NCBI GenBank assembly: GCA_045563675.1
Contig: JBJLIX010000001.1
Span: 496,001 to 560,000 of the forward strand
Length of the DNA: 64,000 nucleotides
Reading direction: 5' to 3'
Source of the DNA: AEGEAN-183 sp045563675
Lineage (GTDB): Bacteria; Pseudomonadota; Gammaproteobacteria; Magnimaribacterales; Magnimaribacteraceae
Part shown: piece after piece, positions 17,640 through 25,898 of the stretch
Position numbering within the stretch: position 1 is the stretch's first letter
How the letters are laid out: each line of letters begins with the position of its first letter
Notes under the pieces: generated by a model
What the model was told of the DNA's origin: nothing
The model's database searches: none
Seen by the model: the letters and a program-made list of their open reading frames with translations, nothing else
Position numbers and translations under genes: made by a program

Positions 17640-18512
17640 GTGAAAAGAGCACTTTTAACCTTATTGCTTTATTTATTAAGCTTGATCCCCCATAAATTAC
17701 TGCTTCTATTAGGCTATATTATGGGAAATTTAATGTACGTTTTACCAAACTCTTCAAAAAAAATTACAGAAACTAATCTACAACTTTGTTTTCCAGAAAA
17801 AAATAGTAAAGAAATATCCTATTTAACTAAAAAAAGCCTCGTTGAAACTTCAAAGATTATTTTTGAGTTAGGTAAGTGTTGGTTTACATATAGAAAAATA
17901 GGCGTTCAGGCCATCACTAAGGTTGAAGGCCTCAACCTGGTAGAGGAAAGCTTAGAAAAAGATTCTGGTGTAATCCTTTTTGCACCTCATCTGGGAAATA
18001 TAGAAATACTATTAAACTTTCTAGCAGAAAAATTTAATTGCTATATTCCTTACACTCCCGCGAAGATAGATGCCCTAGAAAGGATAATGAAGGAATCCAG
18101 GGAGCAAATGGGAGCAAACATGGTAACTACATCTATATCTGGCATAAGATCAATGCTTAAAGCTTTAAAAAAAGGAAAAGTAGTTGTCATGGCCAGTGAT
18201 CAAGTTCCAGATAAAAGGAGCGGTTTGATTTGTGATTTTTTTGGCAATGAGGCTTTAACAGTTTCTCTCATTTCTAGGCTTTCAAAAAGGACCAAAAGTT
18301 CATGTCATTTAGTTTACTGTGTTCGCCAGAAGAGGGGTTCTGGTTTTAAAATAGTCTTTGAAAAAAAACTAGACAGTATGAATGAACTAGATGAAAAAGA
18401 AGGCTCAAATCTCATGAATAGAGAGTTAGAAAAATGTATAATGAAGTTCCCAGAACAATACGCCTGGGAATACAAGAGGTTTAAACATTCAACATTTAAA
18501 AACCCATATTAA
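17640..18512 (+). CDS. Lauroyl/myristoyl-type lipid A acyltransferase (LpxL/LpxM family)
   Basis: A 290-residue inner-membrane acyltransferase starting at GTG. The N-terminal hydrophobic helix is followed by the catalytic HX4E motif in FAPHLGNIEIL (about residue 117), then VVMASDQVPDKRSG and FFGNEALTV. The family adds secondary acyl chains to Kdo2-lipid IVA. This supports a Gram-negative envelope. It is 10 bases downstream of trkH. Which acyl position it serves cannot be read from the sequence. Confidence 0.87.
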   Translation: MKRALLTLLLYLLSLIPHKLLLLLGYIMGNLMYVLPNSSKKITETNLQLCFPEKNSKEISYLTKKSLVETSKIIFELGKCWFTYRKIGVQAITKVEGLNLVEESLEKDSGVILFAPHLGNIEILLNFLAEKFNCYIPYTPAKIDALERIMKESREQMGANMVTTSISGIRSMLKALKKGKVVVMASDQVPDKRSGLICDFFGNEALTVSLISRLSKRTKSSCHLVYCVRQKRGSGFKIVFEKKLDSMNELDEKEGSNLMNRELEKCIMKFPEQYAWEYKRFKHSTFKNPY

Positions 18513-18565
18513 AGGTTTATTAATAATAGTAAGTGCTTACTATTTAAATAAAAATAAGAATTAAG

Positions 18566-19924
18566 ATGCCTGCTAAATCAATGGAAGAACTTGTATCTCT
18601 TTGTAAGAGAAGGGGCTTTATATTTCAAACAAACGAAATATATGGGGGCTTGCAAGGTCTTTTTGATTATGGTCCTCTTGGGGTGGAATTAAAAAATAAC
18701 CTAAAGCAGTCTTGGTGGAAGTCTATGGTCTACGAAAGAGATGATGTAGAGGGTCTAGACTCTGCTATTTTAACAAACCCTTTTGTGCTTAAACAGTCAG
18801 GTCATGAAGAAACATTCTCAGACCCCTTGGTGGATTGTAAAAATTGTAAATCTAGATGGAGAGCTGATCACTTAGAAAAAAATACTTGTCCATCCTGTAA
18901 CTCCAAGGACCTTACAGATCCGAGGCCCTTTAACCTCATGTTTAAAACTAACGTAGGCCCAATTGATGATGGCACATCCTTTGCTTACCTCAGGCCTGAA
19001 ACTGCTCAACAAACTTTTACTAATTTTAAGAATGTTCTTGACTCAACCTCAAGAAGCCTTCCTTTTGGTATAGCACAGATGGGAAAAGCTTTTAGAAATG
19101 AAGTTAATCCAAGAAACTTTATATTTAGAGTAAGAGAACTAGAGCAAATGGAGCTTGAATTCTTTGTCAACCCTAAGGATGATGAAAAATGGCACAAATT
19201 TTGGATCAAAGAGAGAACAAATTGGTGGGTCGAGCAGGGAATACCTAAAAATAAGATAGATTTATATGATGTTCCTAAAAAAGAACTTGCTCATTATTCA
19301 AAATCAACAATTGACCTTATGTATCAGTTCCCGCATGGGAAAGAAGAACTTGAGGGCATTGCAAATAGGACTGATTTTGATTTAGGTTCTCATACAAAAA
19401 ACCAAAAGGATCTAAAAATTCAATCTGAAGTTCAAAAAAACAACAAATCTAACTCTAGATTAGCAATTCAAGATCTTAAAAATAATGAATGGCTAGTACC
19501 GTATGTAATAGAGCCAGCAGCTGGCGTAGATAGGGGGGTGTTAGCTGTATTAAATGAAGCCTATAAAGTTGAGAAATTAGAAGGAGGGAAAGAAAGGACT
19601 GTGCTTTCTTTTAAGCCACACCTGTCACCCATAAAGGCAGCAGTTATTCCTTTAAAAAGAAACGATGAAAAGTTAGTTAACAAGGCAAAGTCCTTAAAGG
19701 GAGAGTTACAATCTTTGGGGATTGGAAGGATTTTGTTAGAAAATTCAGGCAATATTGGTAAAAGCTATAGAAGACATGATGAAGCTGGCACGCCTCTTTG
19801 TATCACTATAGACTTCCAAACCTTGGAAGATGAATCAATCACTATTAGAGATAGAGACTCCATGAATCAAAAAAGGATAGGCACGAATGAAGTTTCTAAT
19901 TATTTAGAGGAGTTCTTTAAATAA
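18566..19924 (+). CDS. glyS: Glycyl-tRNA synthetase, single-chain alpha2 type
   Basis: A 452-residue class II synthetase of the homodimeric kind found in archaea, eukaryotes and some bacteria, not the alpha2beta2 GlyQ/GlyS enzyme usual in gammaproteobacteria. The start MEELVSLCKRRGFIFQTNEIYGG and YGPLGVELKNNLKQSWW are followed by a Cys4 zinc knuckle (CKNCKSRW ... CPSCNSKD), PFNLMFKT, motif 2 AFRNEVNPRNFIFRVRELEQMELEFF, motif 3 EPAAGVDRGVLAVL and an anticodon-binding domain. It sits where Pseudomonas has glyQ-glyS, directly upstream of gmhB. Confidence 0.95.
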   Translation: MPAKSMEELVSLCKRRGFIFQTNEIYGGLQGLFDYGPLGVELKNNLKQSWWKSMVYERDDVEGLDSAILTNPFVLKQSGHEETFSDPLVDCKNCKSRWRADHLEKNTCPSCNSKDLTDPRPFNLMFKTNVGPIDDGTSFAYLRPETAQQTFTNFKNVLDSTSRSLPFGIAQMGKAFRNEVNPRNFIFRVRELEQMELEFFVNPKDDEKWHKFWIKERTNWWVEQGIPKNKIDLYDVPKKELAHYSKSTIDLMYQFPHGKEELEGIANRTDFDLGSHTKNQKDLKIQSEVQKNNKSNSRLAIQDLKNNEWLVPYVIEPAAGVDRGVLAVLNEAYKVEKLEGGKERTVLSFKPHLSPIKAAVIPLKRNDEKLVNKAKSLKGELQSLGIGRILLENSGNIGKSYRRHDEAGTPLCITIDFQTLEDESITIRDRDSMNQKRIGTNEVSNYLEEFFK

Positions 19925-20476
19925 GTGTCGTCCTCTAAATCAATAATTGTCCTAGATAGAGATGGGGTGATTAATGAAGACCTTTGGGGATATGTAACAA
20001 AGAAAGAGGAATTTAAATTTATTGAAGGAAGCATAGAGGCAATTAGAAAGCTTCATGAGAGCGGCTATACGATAGCTATAGCAACAAATCAAGCCTGTAT
20101 AAATAAAAAGATCATAAGCGAAGATGAACTTAAAGAAGTTCATGACTATATGAATTCTGTAATTGAAAGTAATGGAGGATATATTAGCCATATTGCTTTT
20201 TGTCCTCATGTGCCTGAAGAAAAATGTCTTTGTAGAAAACCTGCATATGGCTTATTAGAAGACATAGAAAAAAATTTGAATACTTCAGTTAAACAAAAAT
20301 ACTTCGTGGGCGATAAAGAGTCCGATATCCAGTGCGCTTTGAATTATGATTGTGTTCCGATTTTAGTTAAAACTGGATATGGAAATAAAACCCTTTTATC
20401 TCCATCTTGTCCTTCAGAAAATAGATGTTTTGATAACCTCCTGGCGGCTGTTGAATATATTTTGGAAGTTGATTAA
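19925..20476 (+). CDS. gmhB: D-glycero-beta-D-manno-heptose 1,7-bisphosphate 7-phosphatase
   Basis: A 183-residue HAD-superfamily phosphatase starting at GTG directly after the glyS stop. The nucleophile motif VLDRDGVINED gives Asp11 and Asp13, the second motif is IATNQACI, the zinc loop is CPHVPEEKCLCRKP, and the last motif is FVGDKESDIQCA. It dephosphorylates the heptose precursor of the LPS inner core. Its place between glyS and plsC matches the Pseudomonas origin region. Its stop overlaps the plsC start by one base. Confidence 0.9.
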   Translation: MSSSKSIIVLDRDGVINEDLWGYVTKKEEFKFIEGSIEAIRKLHESGYTIAIATNQACINKKIISEDELKEVHDYMNSVIESNGGYISHIAFCPHVPEEKCLCRKPAYGLLEDIEKNLNTSVKQKYFVGDKESDIQCALNYDCVPILVKTGYGNKTLLSPSCPSENRCFDNLLAAVEYILEVD

Positions 20477-21195
20477 TGCTAATGAACTATTTTAGATCTG
20501 CTATTTTTTATATCGTATATATATCTTCAGGGATTGTTATAGGAATAGTAGGTTGTCTTTTTTGTCCTCTTATGTTGATAAATCATAGGCTGAAATTCCT
20601 TTCTTATTGGCCTAAATTTATTAACTGGGTCTTGTACAAATTATGCGATATAGAATTTGAGGTAATAGGGCAAGAAAATATACCCGAGGCGCCATTTGTT
20701 GTTGTTTCCAATCACCAAGGACAATGGGAAACTTTTTTTTATCAATACTTTTTTTTTCCTCTTACAACTTTATTAAAAAGAGAATTATTATTCATACCAA
20801 TATGGGGGTGGGCACTAGCCCTCTTAAGGCCTATAGCTATTGATAGGGGCAATCCAAGAAAGGCCCTAAAAAAGACAATGATAGAGGGTGAAAAAAGAAT
20901 TAATTCTGGATTTATTTTTTTAAACTTTCCAGAAGGCACTAGAAATAACCCGGGGGAGGTAGGCAATTATGCTAGAAGCGGTTTTGAGCTAGCAATAAAG
21001 GCTCAGGTTCCAGTGCTTCCTTTGGTTCATAACTCTGGAGATATTTGGCCAGCTCATAAATTTTTAAAGTATCCTGGAAAGCTTAAGCTTATTATAGGCA
21101 AGCCTTTGGTAAACTTAGAAGATTCTTCTAAGGTAGCTAAAGAAACTGAAGACTGGACAAAATTAATGCTAAAAAAAATTAGATATCCAAGTTAA
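20476..21195 (+). CDS. plsC: 1-acyl-sn-glycerol-3-phosphate acyltransferase
   Basis: A 239-residue membrane acyltransferase. After an N-terminal helix come NHQGQWE (HX4E; the family usually has HX4D), PIAIDRGNPRKALK, FPEGTRNNPGE and VPVLPLVHNSGD. It makes phosphatidic acid from lysophosphatidic acid. Its last 17 bases overlap the 3' end of gyrB on the opposite strand. Confidence 0.9.
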   Translation: MLMNYFRSAIFYIVYISSGIVIGIVGCLFCPLMLINHRLKFLSYWPKFINWVLYKLCDIEFEVIGQENIPEAPFVVVSNHQGQWETFFYQYFFFPLTTLLKRELLFIPIWGWALALLRPIAIDRGNPRKALKKTMIEGEKRINSGFIFLNFPEGTRNNPGEVGNYARSGFELAIKAQVPVLPLVHNSGDIWPAHKFLKYPGKLKLIIGKPLVNLEDSSKVAKETEDWTKLMLKKIRYPS

Positions 21196-23701
21196 CAACG
21201 AACTTAGCATGTTTATCTATAAAGAGTTTTCTGGGCTCTACGTCATCGCCCATGAGGTCATTAAATAAATCATTTGCTTTTTGGGCGTCCTCTATACTCA
21301 CCTGGCCTAAAAGCCTTGATTCTGGGTCCATAGTTGTATCCCACAGTTGGTCTGCGTTCATCTCACCCAGCCCCTTATATCTTGAGATTGTAAAAGATCG
21401 TTTTGCAGCTTCTATTAATTCATTAACAGAATTTGAAAAATTATCTGTACTTAGTTTTAGGTTATTAAGTTCAAAATATGAATTTTTATTCAAAAGAGAG
21501 GAAAGACTGTCTCCAAAAGAATAAATTTCCCTGTAGGACTTAGACCTAAATAAAGTTGGCGCTAAATTCCACGAGCTTCTGGTGCCATGCTTATGCAGTA
21601 TTGCTACAGGCTCTAAAGTTTTTTTATCTCCACCTTTTTCTACTTCGATTTTCCAGCTAGACCCTTGCTTTGCAGACTTGTTTAAACGCACCTCTAGCTG
21701 CTTACACCAATCTTTACTTTTCTTGGGGCTTTTTAAGTCTTCTAGCTTATCTATATACATCATAGACTCTATGAGTTCTTCTGGATATTGTTGTGCCAGG
21801 GTGGTAATAGCATTTGTAACTTTTTTGTGTTGAGATATAAGCTTACCAAGAGCCTGACCGCTTATTGACTCCCCTTTCTTGTTTATTACTAATTGCGTCT
21901 CATCTAAAACCTCTGCTATCAATTGTTCCCTTAACTCATCATCATCTCTAACATAAACCTCTTGTTTGCCTTTCTTTAATTTATAAAGAGGTGGTTGTGC
22001 TGTGTAAATATAGCCCTTCTCTAAAAGTTCTGGCATCTGCCTATAAAAGAAAGTAAGTAAAAGGGTTCTAATGTGTGAACCGTCTACATCTGCATCAGTC
22101 ATGATTATGATTCTATGATATCTAAGCTTATCTGGTTGCCAATCCTCGCCTTTTATTCCACAACCCAAGGCTGTAATTATGGTAATAATTTCGCTTGATG
22201 ATAAAACTTTATCAATTCTAGCTTTTTCTACATTAATAATTTTTCCTCTAAGAGGAAGAATTGCTTGAAATTTTCTATCCCTTCCTTGTTTGGCTGAGCC
22301 TCCTGCAGACTCCCCCTCAACTAAATAAACTTCTGATTTACCCGGATCTTTCTCTGAGCAGTCTGAAAGCTTTCCAGGCAGACCTCCTCCATCAAAGACA
22401 CCCTTTCTCCTGGTAAGCTCCCTTGCCTGCCTGGCTGCCTCTCTTGCCCTTGCGGCTTCTATTATTTTTGTAGCTACAAGACGTGCTTCTGCTGGGTTTT
22501 CTAATAGATAGCTTGATAAGTGCTTATATACTTCTTGTTCAACTACTGGCTTTATTTCTGAAGAAACTAGTTTATCTTTAGTTTGAGAAGAAAACTTAGG
22601 GTCTGGTACTTTTACAGAAATTACTGCCACAAGGCCCTCTCTTGCGTCGTCTCCTGAGGCTGTTACCTTCTCTTTTGAAAAAAGGCCCTCTTTATCCATA
22701 TACTTATTTAGAGCCCTTGTTAAAGCTGTTCTAAAACCAACTAAATGGGTTCCTCCGTCTCTCTGGATAATATTATTCGTATAACAATTTACATTTTCTT
22801 GATAAGCATCATTCCACTGCAAGGCAACTTCAACTCCTATTCCGTCTTTGTTTTCTGTAGAAAAGTGAAAAATAGAATTAATTGTGCTTCTTTTACCATT
22901 CAAGTACTCTACAAATTCTGCCAAACCTCCTTTGTGTTCAAATTTAGTTTTCTTGTCTGTTCTTTCGTCTATCAAGACAATCTTGAGGCCAGCATTCAAA
23001 AAAGAAAGGTCTCTTAATTTAGATGCAAGGGTTTCAAAGTCAAAGACTACATTACTGAATGTTTTCTTAGATGGGGTCAGTGTGATTTCAGTTCCTGTAT
23101 CTTTACTTTTTCCTGTAGGCTTTAATTTTCCTTTGGGTATTCCGTCTGAGTAGTTCTGCTCATAAACCTTTCCATCTCTAGATATCTTCAAATGAAGCTT
23201 GCTGGAAAGGGCATTTACCACTGAAACACCTACCCCATGCAACCCCCCGGAGACCTTATAAGAATTATCATCAAACTTACCTCCTGCATGAAGTTTGGTC
23301 ATGATAACTTCTGCTGCAGAAACACCTTCCTGTTTGTGAATATCTACTGGAATTCCTCTTCCATTGTCACCCACACTGACACAGTCGTCTGAAATAATTT
23401 TTACTTCTACTGCATCACAATGTCCGGCCAGGGCTTCATCAATTGAATTATCTACTACTTCATAAACCATATGATGAAGTCCAGTTCCGTCATCAGTATC
23501 CCCAATATACATTCCCGGCCTTTTTTTAACTGCCTCTAGTCCTTTTAAAACAGTTATATTAGATGAGTCATAACCATTTGATTTAGTTGGACTTTTTGCG
23601 GTTTTTTTAGACTGAGTTTTTTTGGCTTTTTTTGTGCTGTTATTAGCCTTGTCAGTTTTTTTTGTAGTTTTTTTAGATGCTGCAGAAGTTTTTGCTGGCA
23701 T
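21179..23701 (-). CDS. gyrB: DNA gyrase subunit B with lysine-rich N-terminal extension
   Basis: An 840-residue ATPase subunit of gyrase. The usual start (YDSSNITVLKGLEAVKKRPGMYIGDTDDGTGLHH) begins only at about residue 44. Before it lies a tail rich in Lys, Thr, Ser and Ala (KKTTKKTDK, KKAKKTQSKKTAKSPTK) like histone H1 or AlgP tails. No start codon was found near residue 44, so the tail is probably translated. The GHKL motifs GDNGRGIPVD and GGLHGVGVSVVNALS, the TOPRIM motifs LVEGESAGGSAKQGRDRKFQ and MTDADVDGSHI, and the C-terminal KGLGEMNADQLWDTTMDP are intact. Confidence 0.95.
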   Translation of the reverse strand: MPAKTSAASKKTTKKTDKANNSTKKAKKTQSKKTAKSPTKSNGYDSSNITVLKGLEAVKKRPGMYIGDTDDGTGLHHMVYEVVDNSIDEALAGHCDAVEVKIISDDCVSVGDNGRGIPVDIHKQEGVSAAEVIMTKLHAGGKFDDNSYKVSGGLHGVGVSVVNALSSKLHLKISRDGKVYEQNYSDGIPKGKLKPTGKSKDTGTEITLTPSKKTFSNVVFDFETLASKLRDLSFLNAGLKIVLIDERTDKKTKFEHKGGLAEFVEYLNGKRSTINSIFHFSTENKDGIGVEVALQWNDAYQENVNCYTNNIIQRDGGTHLVGFRTALTRALNKYMDKEGLFSKEKVTASGDDAREGLVAVISVKVPDPKFSSQTKDKLVSSEIKPVVEQEVYKHLSSYLLENPAEARLVATKIIEAARAREAARQARELTRRKGVFDGGGLPGKLSDCSEKDPGKSEVYLVEGESAGGSAKQGRDRKFQAILPLRGKIINVEKARIDKVLSSSEIITIITALGCGIKGEDWQPDKLRYHRIIIMTDADVDGSHIRTLLLTFFYRQMPELLEKGYIYTAQPPLYKLKKGKQEVYVRDDDELREQLIAEVLDETQLVINKKGESISGQALGKLISQHKKVTNAITTLAQQYPEELIESMMYIDKLEDLKSPKKSKDWCKQLEVRLNKSAKQGSSWKIEVEKGGDKKTLEPVAILHKHGTRSSWNLAPTLFRSKSYREIYSFGDSLSSLLNKNSYFELNNLKLSTDNFSNSVNELIEAAKRSFTISRYKGLGEMNADQLWDTTMDPESRLLGQVSIEDAQKANDLFNDLMGDDVEPRKLFIDKHAKFVVNLDI

Positions 23702-23723
23702 AGATTACTATTTTATAATATTT

Positions 23724-24791
23724 TTAAAGATTAATCTGCTTAAATTGGTTTAAAAATCCTTTATTTTTTAGCTCGCCCTTCTCCTTTATAGAAGTAACAA
23801 TTACTTGAGAATTCAACTCTGCAACTTCTTTTAAAGCAATATTCAAATTAACACTATCTAGTTCAGAAGAAAGGTCGTCAATTAAATAAACAACGCCACA
23901 GGGGTTTGTAGAAGACAGAAGGTCATCTAACCTAAAAATAACTAATAAAATCAATAGCTTTTGTTGCCCCCTAGACAAGGTAGACTTTACAGGTTTGTTA
24001 TTAACTGAGAACTTTAGATCAAACCTGTGTGGACCTTCTGTTGTGTACCCCAAAGCCATGTCCTTTTCCAGTGATTTTTTCAGGCTCAGTTTAAGCGACT
24101 CTCCTTGGGTCCAGCCTTGATAAAAATTAACCTTTAAGCTCTCTAGAAATGAAAGATCTTTTTTATTTTGATGTTTTTCGTAAAGACCTGAGACTAAATT
24201 ATCTACTTTATTAAAAAATTCAATCTGAACCTTGTTTAACAGGATTCCTTGTTGCAACAACTTGTCTGTCCAAACTTCTAGCTCTCTACCTGTAGATTTT
24301 CTTTTAATTGAGTAATTTCTTTGAATCAAAATTTTTTTATACTCGTCGGTCACTTTCTTAGCTAAAGGTTCCACGTGAAACATATTCTTACTAAAAAACG
24401 CCCTTCTCAAGTCTGGCTGACCTTCAATCATCCTAAAATCATTTGGTAATATCATCTGGCTAATTGGAAGAGGGTTTTTGTTATAAAGGTTGTTTTTACT
24501 AGCTACCTTGAATGTTACTCTCTTATCTAAAAGTTTTTCAGACCTAACCTTTAGAGACTCTTTAGGGCCCCTGCATTCAAGCCCCAATAAAAATCCTTTT
24601 TGTTTGTGTTTAATGCATTCCTTCAGATCTTTTGTTCTTAAGGATTTTCTTGTTAAAAGAAGGTTTATTGCCTCAACTAATGAAGTCTTGCCTGTTCCAT
24701 TATTTCCTAAAATAATAGTATTTCTGTCAAAACTTAAATCAAGTTCTGCAAATAGTCTAAAGTTTTTTAGATAAGCCCTTGTTAAAGGCAT
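23724..24791 (-). CDS. recF: DNA replication and repair protein RecF
   Basis: A 355-residue SMC-like ATPase that helps load RecA at gaps. It has Walker A GNNGTGKTSLVEAI near residue 30, the ABC signature LSRGQQKLLILL, Walker B VVYLIDDLSSELD and the N-terminal LKNFRLFAELDLSF. It directly abuts dnaN in the classic dnaA-dnaN-recF-gyrB order. A parS-like site lies inside it at 24367-24382. Confidence 0.94.
   Translation of the reverse strand: MPLTRAYLKNFRLFAELDLSFDRNTIILGNNGTGKTSLVEAINLLLTRKSLRTKDLKECIKHKQKGFLLGLECRGPKESLKVRSEKLLDKRVTFKVASKNNLYNKNPLPISQMILPNDFRMIEGQPDLRRAFFSKNMFHVEPLAKKVTDEYKKILIQRNYSIKRKSTGRELEVWTDKLLQQGILLNKVQIEFFNKVDNLVSGLYEKHQNKKDLSFLESLKVNFYQGWTQGESLKLSLKKSLEKDMALGYTTEGPHRFDLKFSVNNKPVKSTLSRGQQKLLILLVIFRLDDLLSSTNPCGVVYLIDDLSSELDSVNLNIALKEVAELNSQVIVTSIKEKGELKNKGFLNQFKQINL
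24367..24382 (-). promoter_or_regulatory. parS-like ParB binding site inside recF
   Basis: Read on the minus strand the 16 bases are TGTTTCACGTGGAACC. The general parS palindrome is TGTTTCACGTGAAACA (14 of 16 match), and Pseudomonas sites of the form TGTTCCACGTGGAACC match at 15 of 16. It encodes FHVEP of RecF. I saw no second site as good in this window. It is about 3 kb from the oriC candidate and about 10 kb from parAB. Confidence 0.6.
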
Positions 24792-25898
24792 TTAAAGCCT
24801 CATGGGCATAATTACATATACTTCTGATTGATTTTCAGGCTCTTGAATAGTACAGCTGCTTTCTTCTCCATAAAGATTTACCTGAACAGTTTCAGTGTCA
24901 ATTATAGATAATACATCTAATATATAACCAATATTAAAGCCTATTTCTAAAGGCGGTCCTTTGTAATTTACATCAAGAATCTCCTCTGCAGATTCTTTCT
25001 CAGGGTTGTTTGCAGTTAAGATAAGCTTATTTTCACTTAATTGAAATCTAACTCCTCTATACTTTTCATTTGATAAGACTGAGGCTCTACTAAGAGCAGA
25101 CTGGAGATCTTCTTTAGAGATCAATAGCTTATTGGGTTCGCCTGGTGGTAAAACTTTGTCATAGTCTGGAAACTTTCCATCAATTAGTTTAGTACAGAAA
25201 TCTAGATCCTCATCTTTAACTCTCAGGCTACTTGTTCCAAAGCCTATTTCTATTTCCTTGCCTTCAGGTTTAAGTATTTTAGATAGTTCTAACACTGCTT
25301 TTCTAGGAATAATGTATCTTGTGCCCTCTAAGGATCCTCCGTCTTTTAGCTTTTCCTCTGCTAGAGCCATCCTATGGCCATCTGTTGCAACTGCTAAAAT
25401 TTTCCCCTCTCTGTATTCAATTAATAAGCCATTTAAATAGTATCTAACGTCCTGTGAAGCCATGCAAAAGGAAGTTTTAGACAAAAGTCTAAGCAGAGTA
25501 GATGGCAACATTGGAGTTGTGCTTGAAGACTCGCTAAATTCAAGTTCCGGAAAATCTTTTGTAGAGATAGTAGAAAAATCAGCGTTGAAGTTTTTAGCGC
25601 TAACAGAGAGCTTGCCGTTCTTTAGATTAAACTCAAGGTTCTCATTTTCAGGTAAAGACCTACAAAGTTCTGACATTTTTCTTGCAGAAACTGTTGTTTC
25701 ACCCTCTTCAATGACTTCTTTTATACTTGTAGTGGCTTTGATCTGAATTTCTAAGTCTGTAGCTGTTATTTCTACAGCATCATTAGCTGCAATTATTTTT
25801 AAATTAGCTAACACAGGAATAGTTTGTCTTCTCTCTGCTATTGCCGCTCCTAACTGAAGAGATTCCGCTATTTCTGTTTTTTTTGTAATGAATTTCAT
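24792..25898 (-). CDS. dnaN: DNA polymerase III sliding clamp (beta subunit)
   Basis: A 368-residue clamp with three repeated domains. Landmarks are VLANLKIIA in domain I, LPEN near the domain I end, LLIEYREGKILAVATDGHRMA in domain II and the C-terminal EVYVIMPMRL, whose last residues line the hydrophobic partner-binding pocket. The gene follows dnaA with a one-base overlap (TAATG), so it is probably translated with it. Confidence 0.96.
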   Translation of the reverse strand: MKFITKKTEIAESLQLGAAIAERRQTIPVLANLKIIAANDAVEITATDLEIQIKATTSIKEVIEEGETTVSARKMSELCRSLPENENLEFNLKNGKLSVSAKNFNADFSTISTKDFPELEFSESSSTTPMLPSTLLRLLSKTSFCMASQDVRYYLNGLLIEYREGKILAVATDGHRMALAEEKLKDGGSLEGTRYIIPRKAVLELSKILKPEGKEIEIGFGTSSLRVKDEDLDFCTKLIDGKFPDYDKVLPPGEPNKLLISKEDLQSALSRASVLSNEKYRGVRFQLSENKLILTANNPEKESAEEILDVNYKGPPLEIGFNIGYILDVLSIIDTETVQVNLYGEESSCTIQEPENQSEVYVIMPMRL

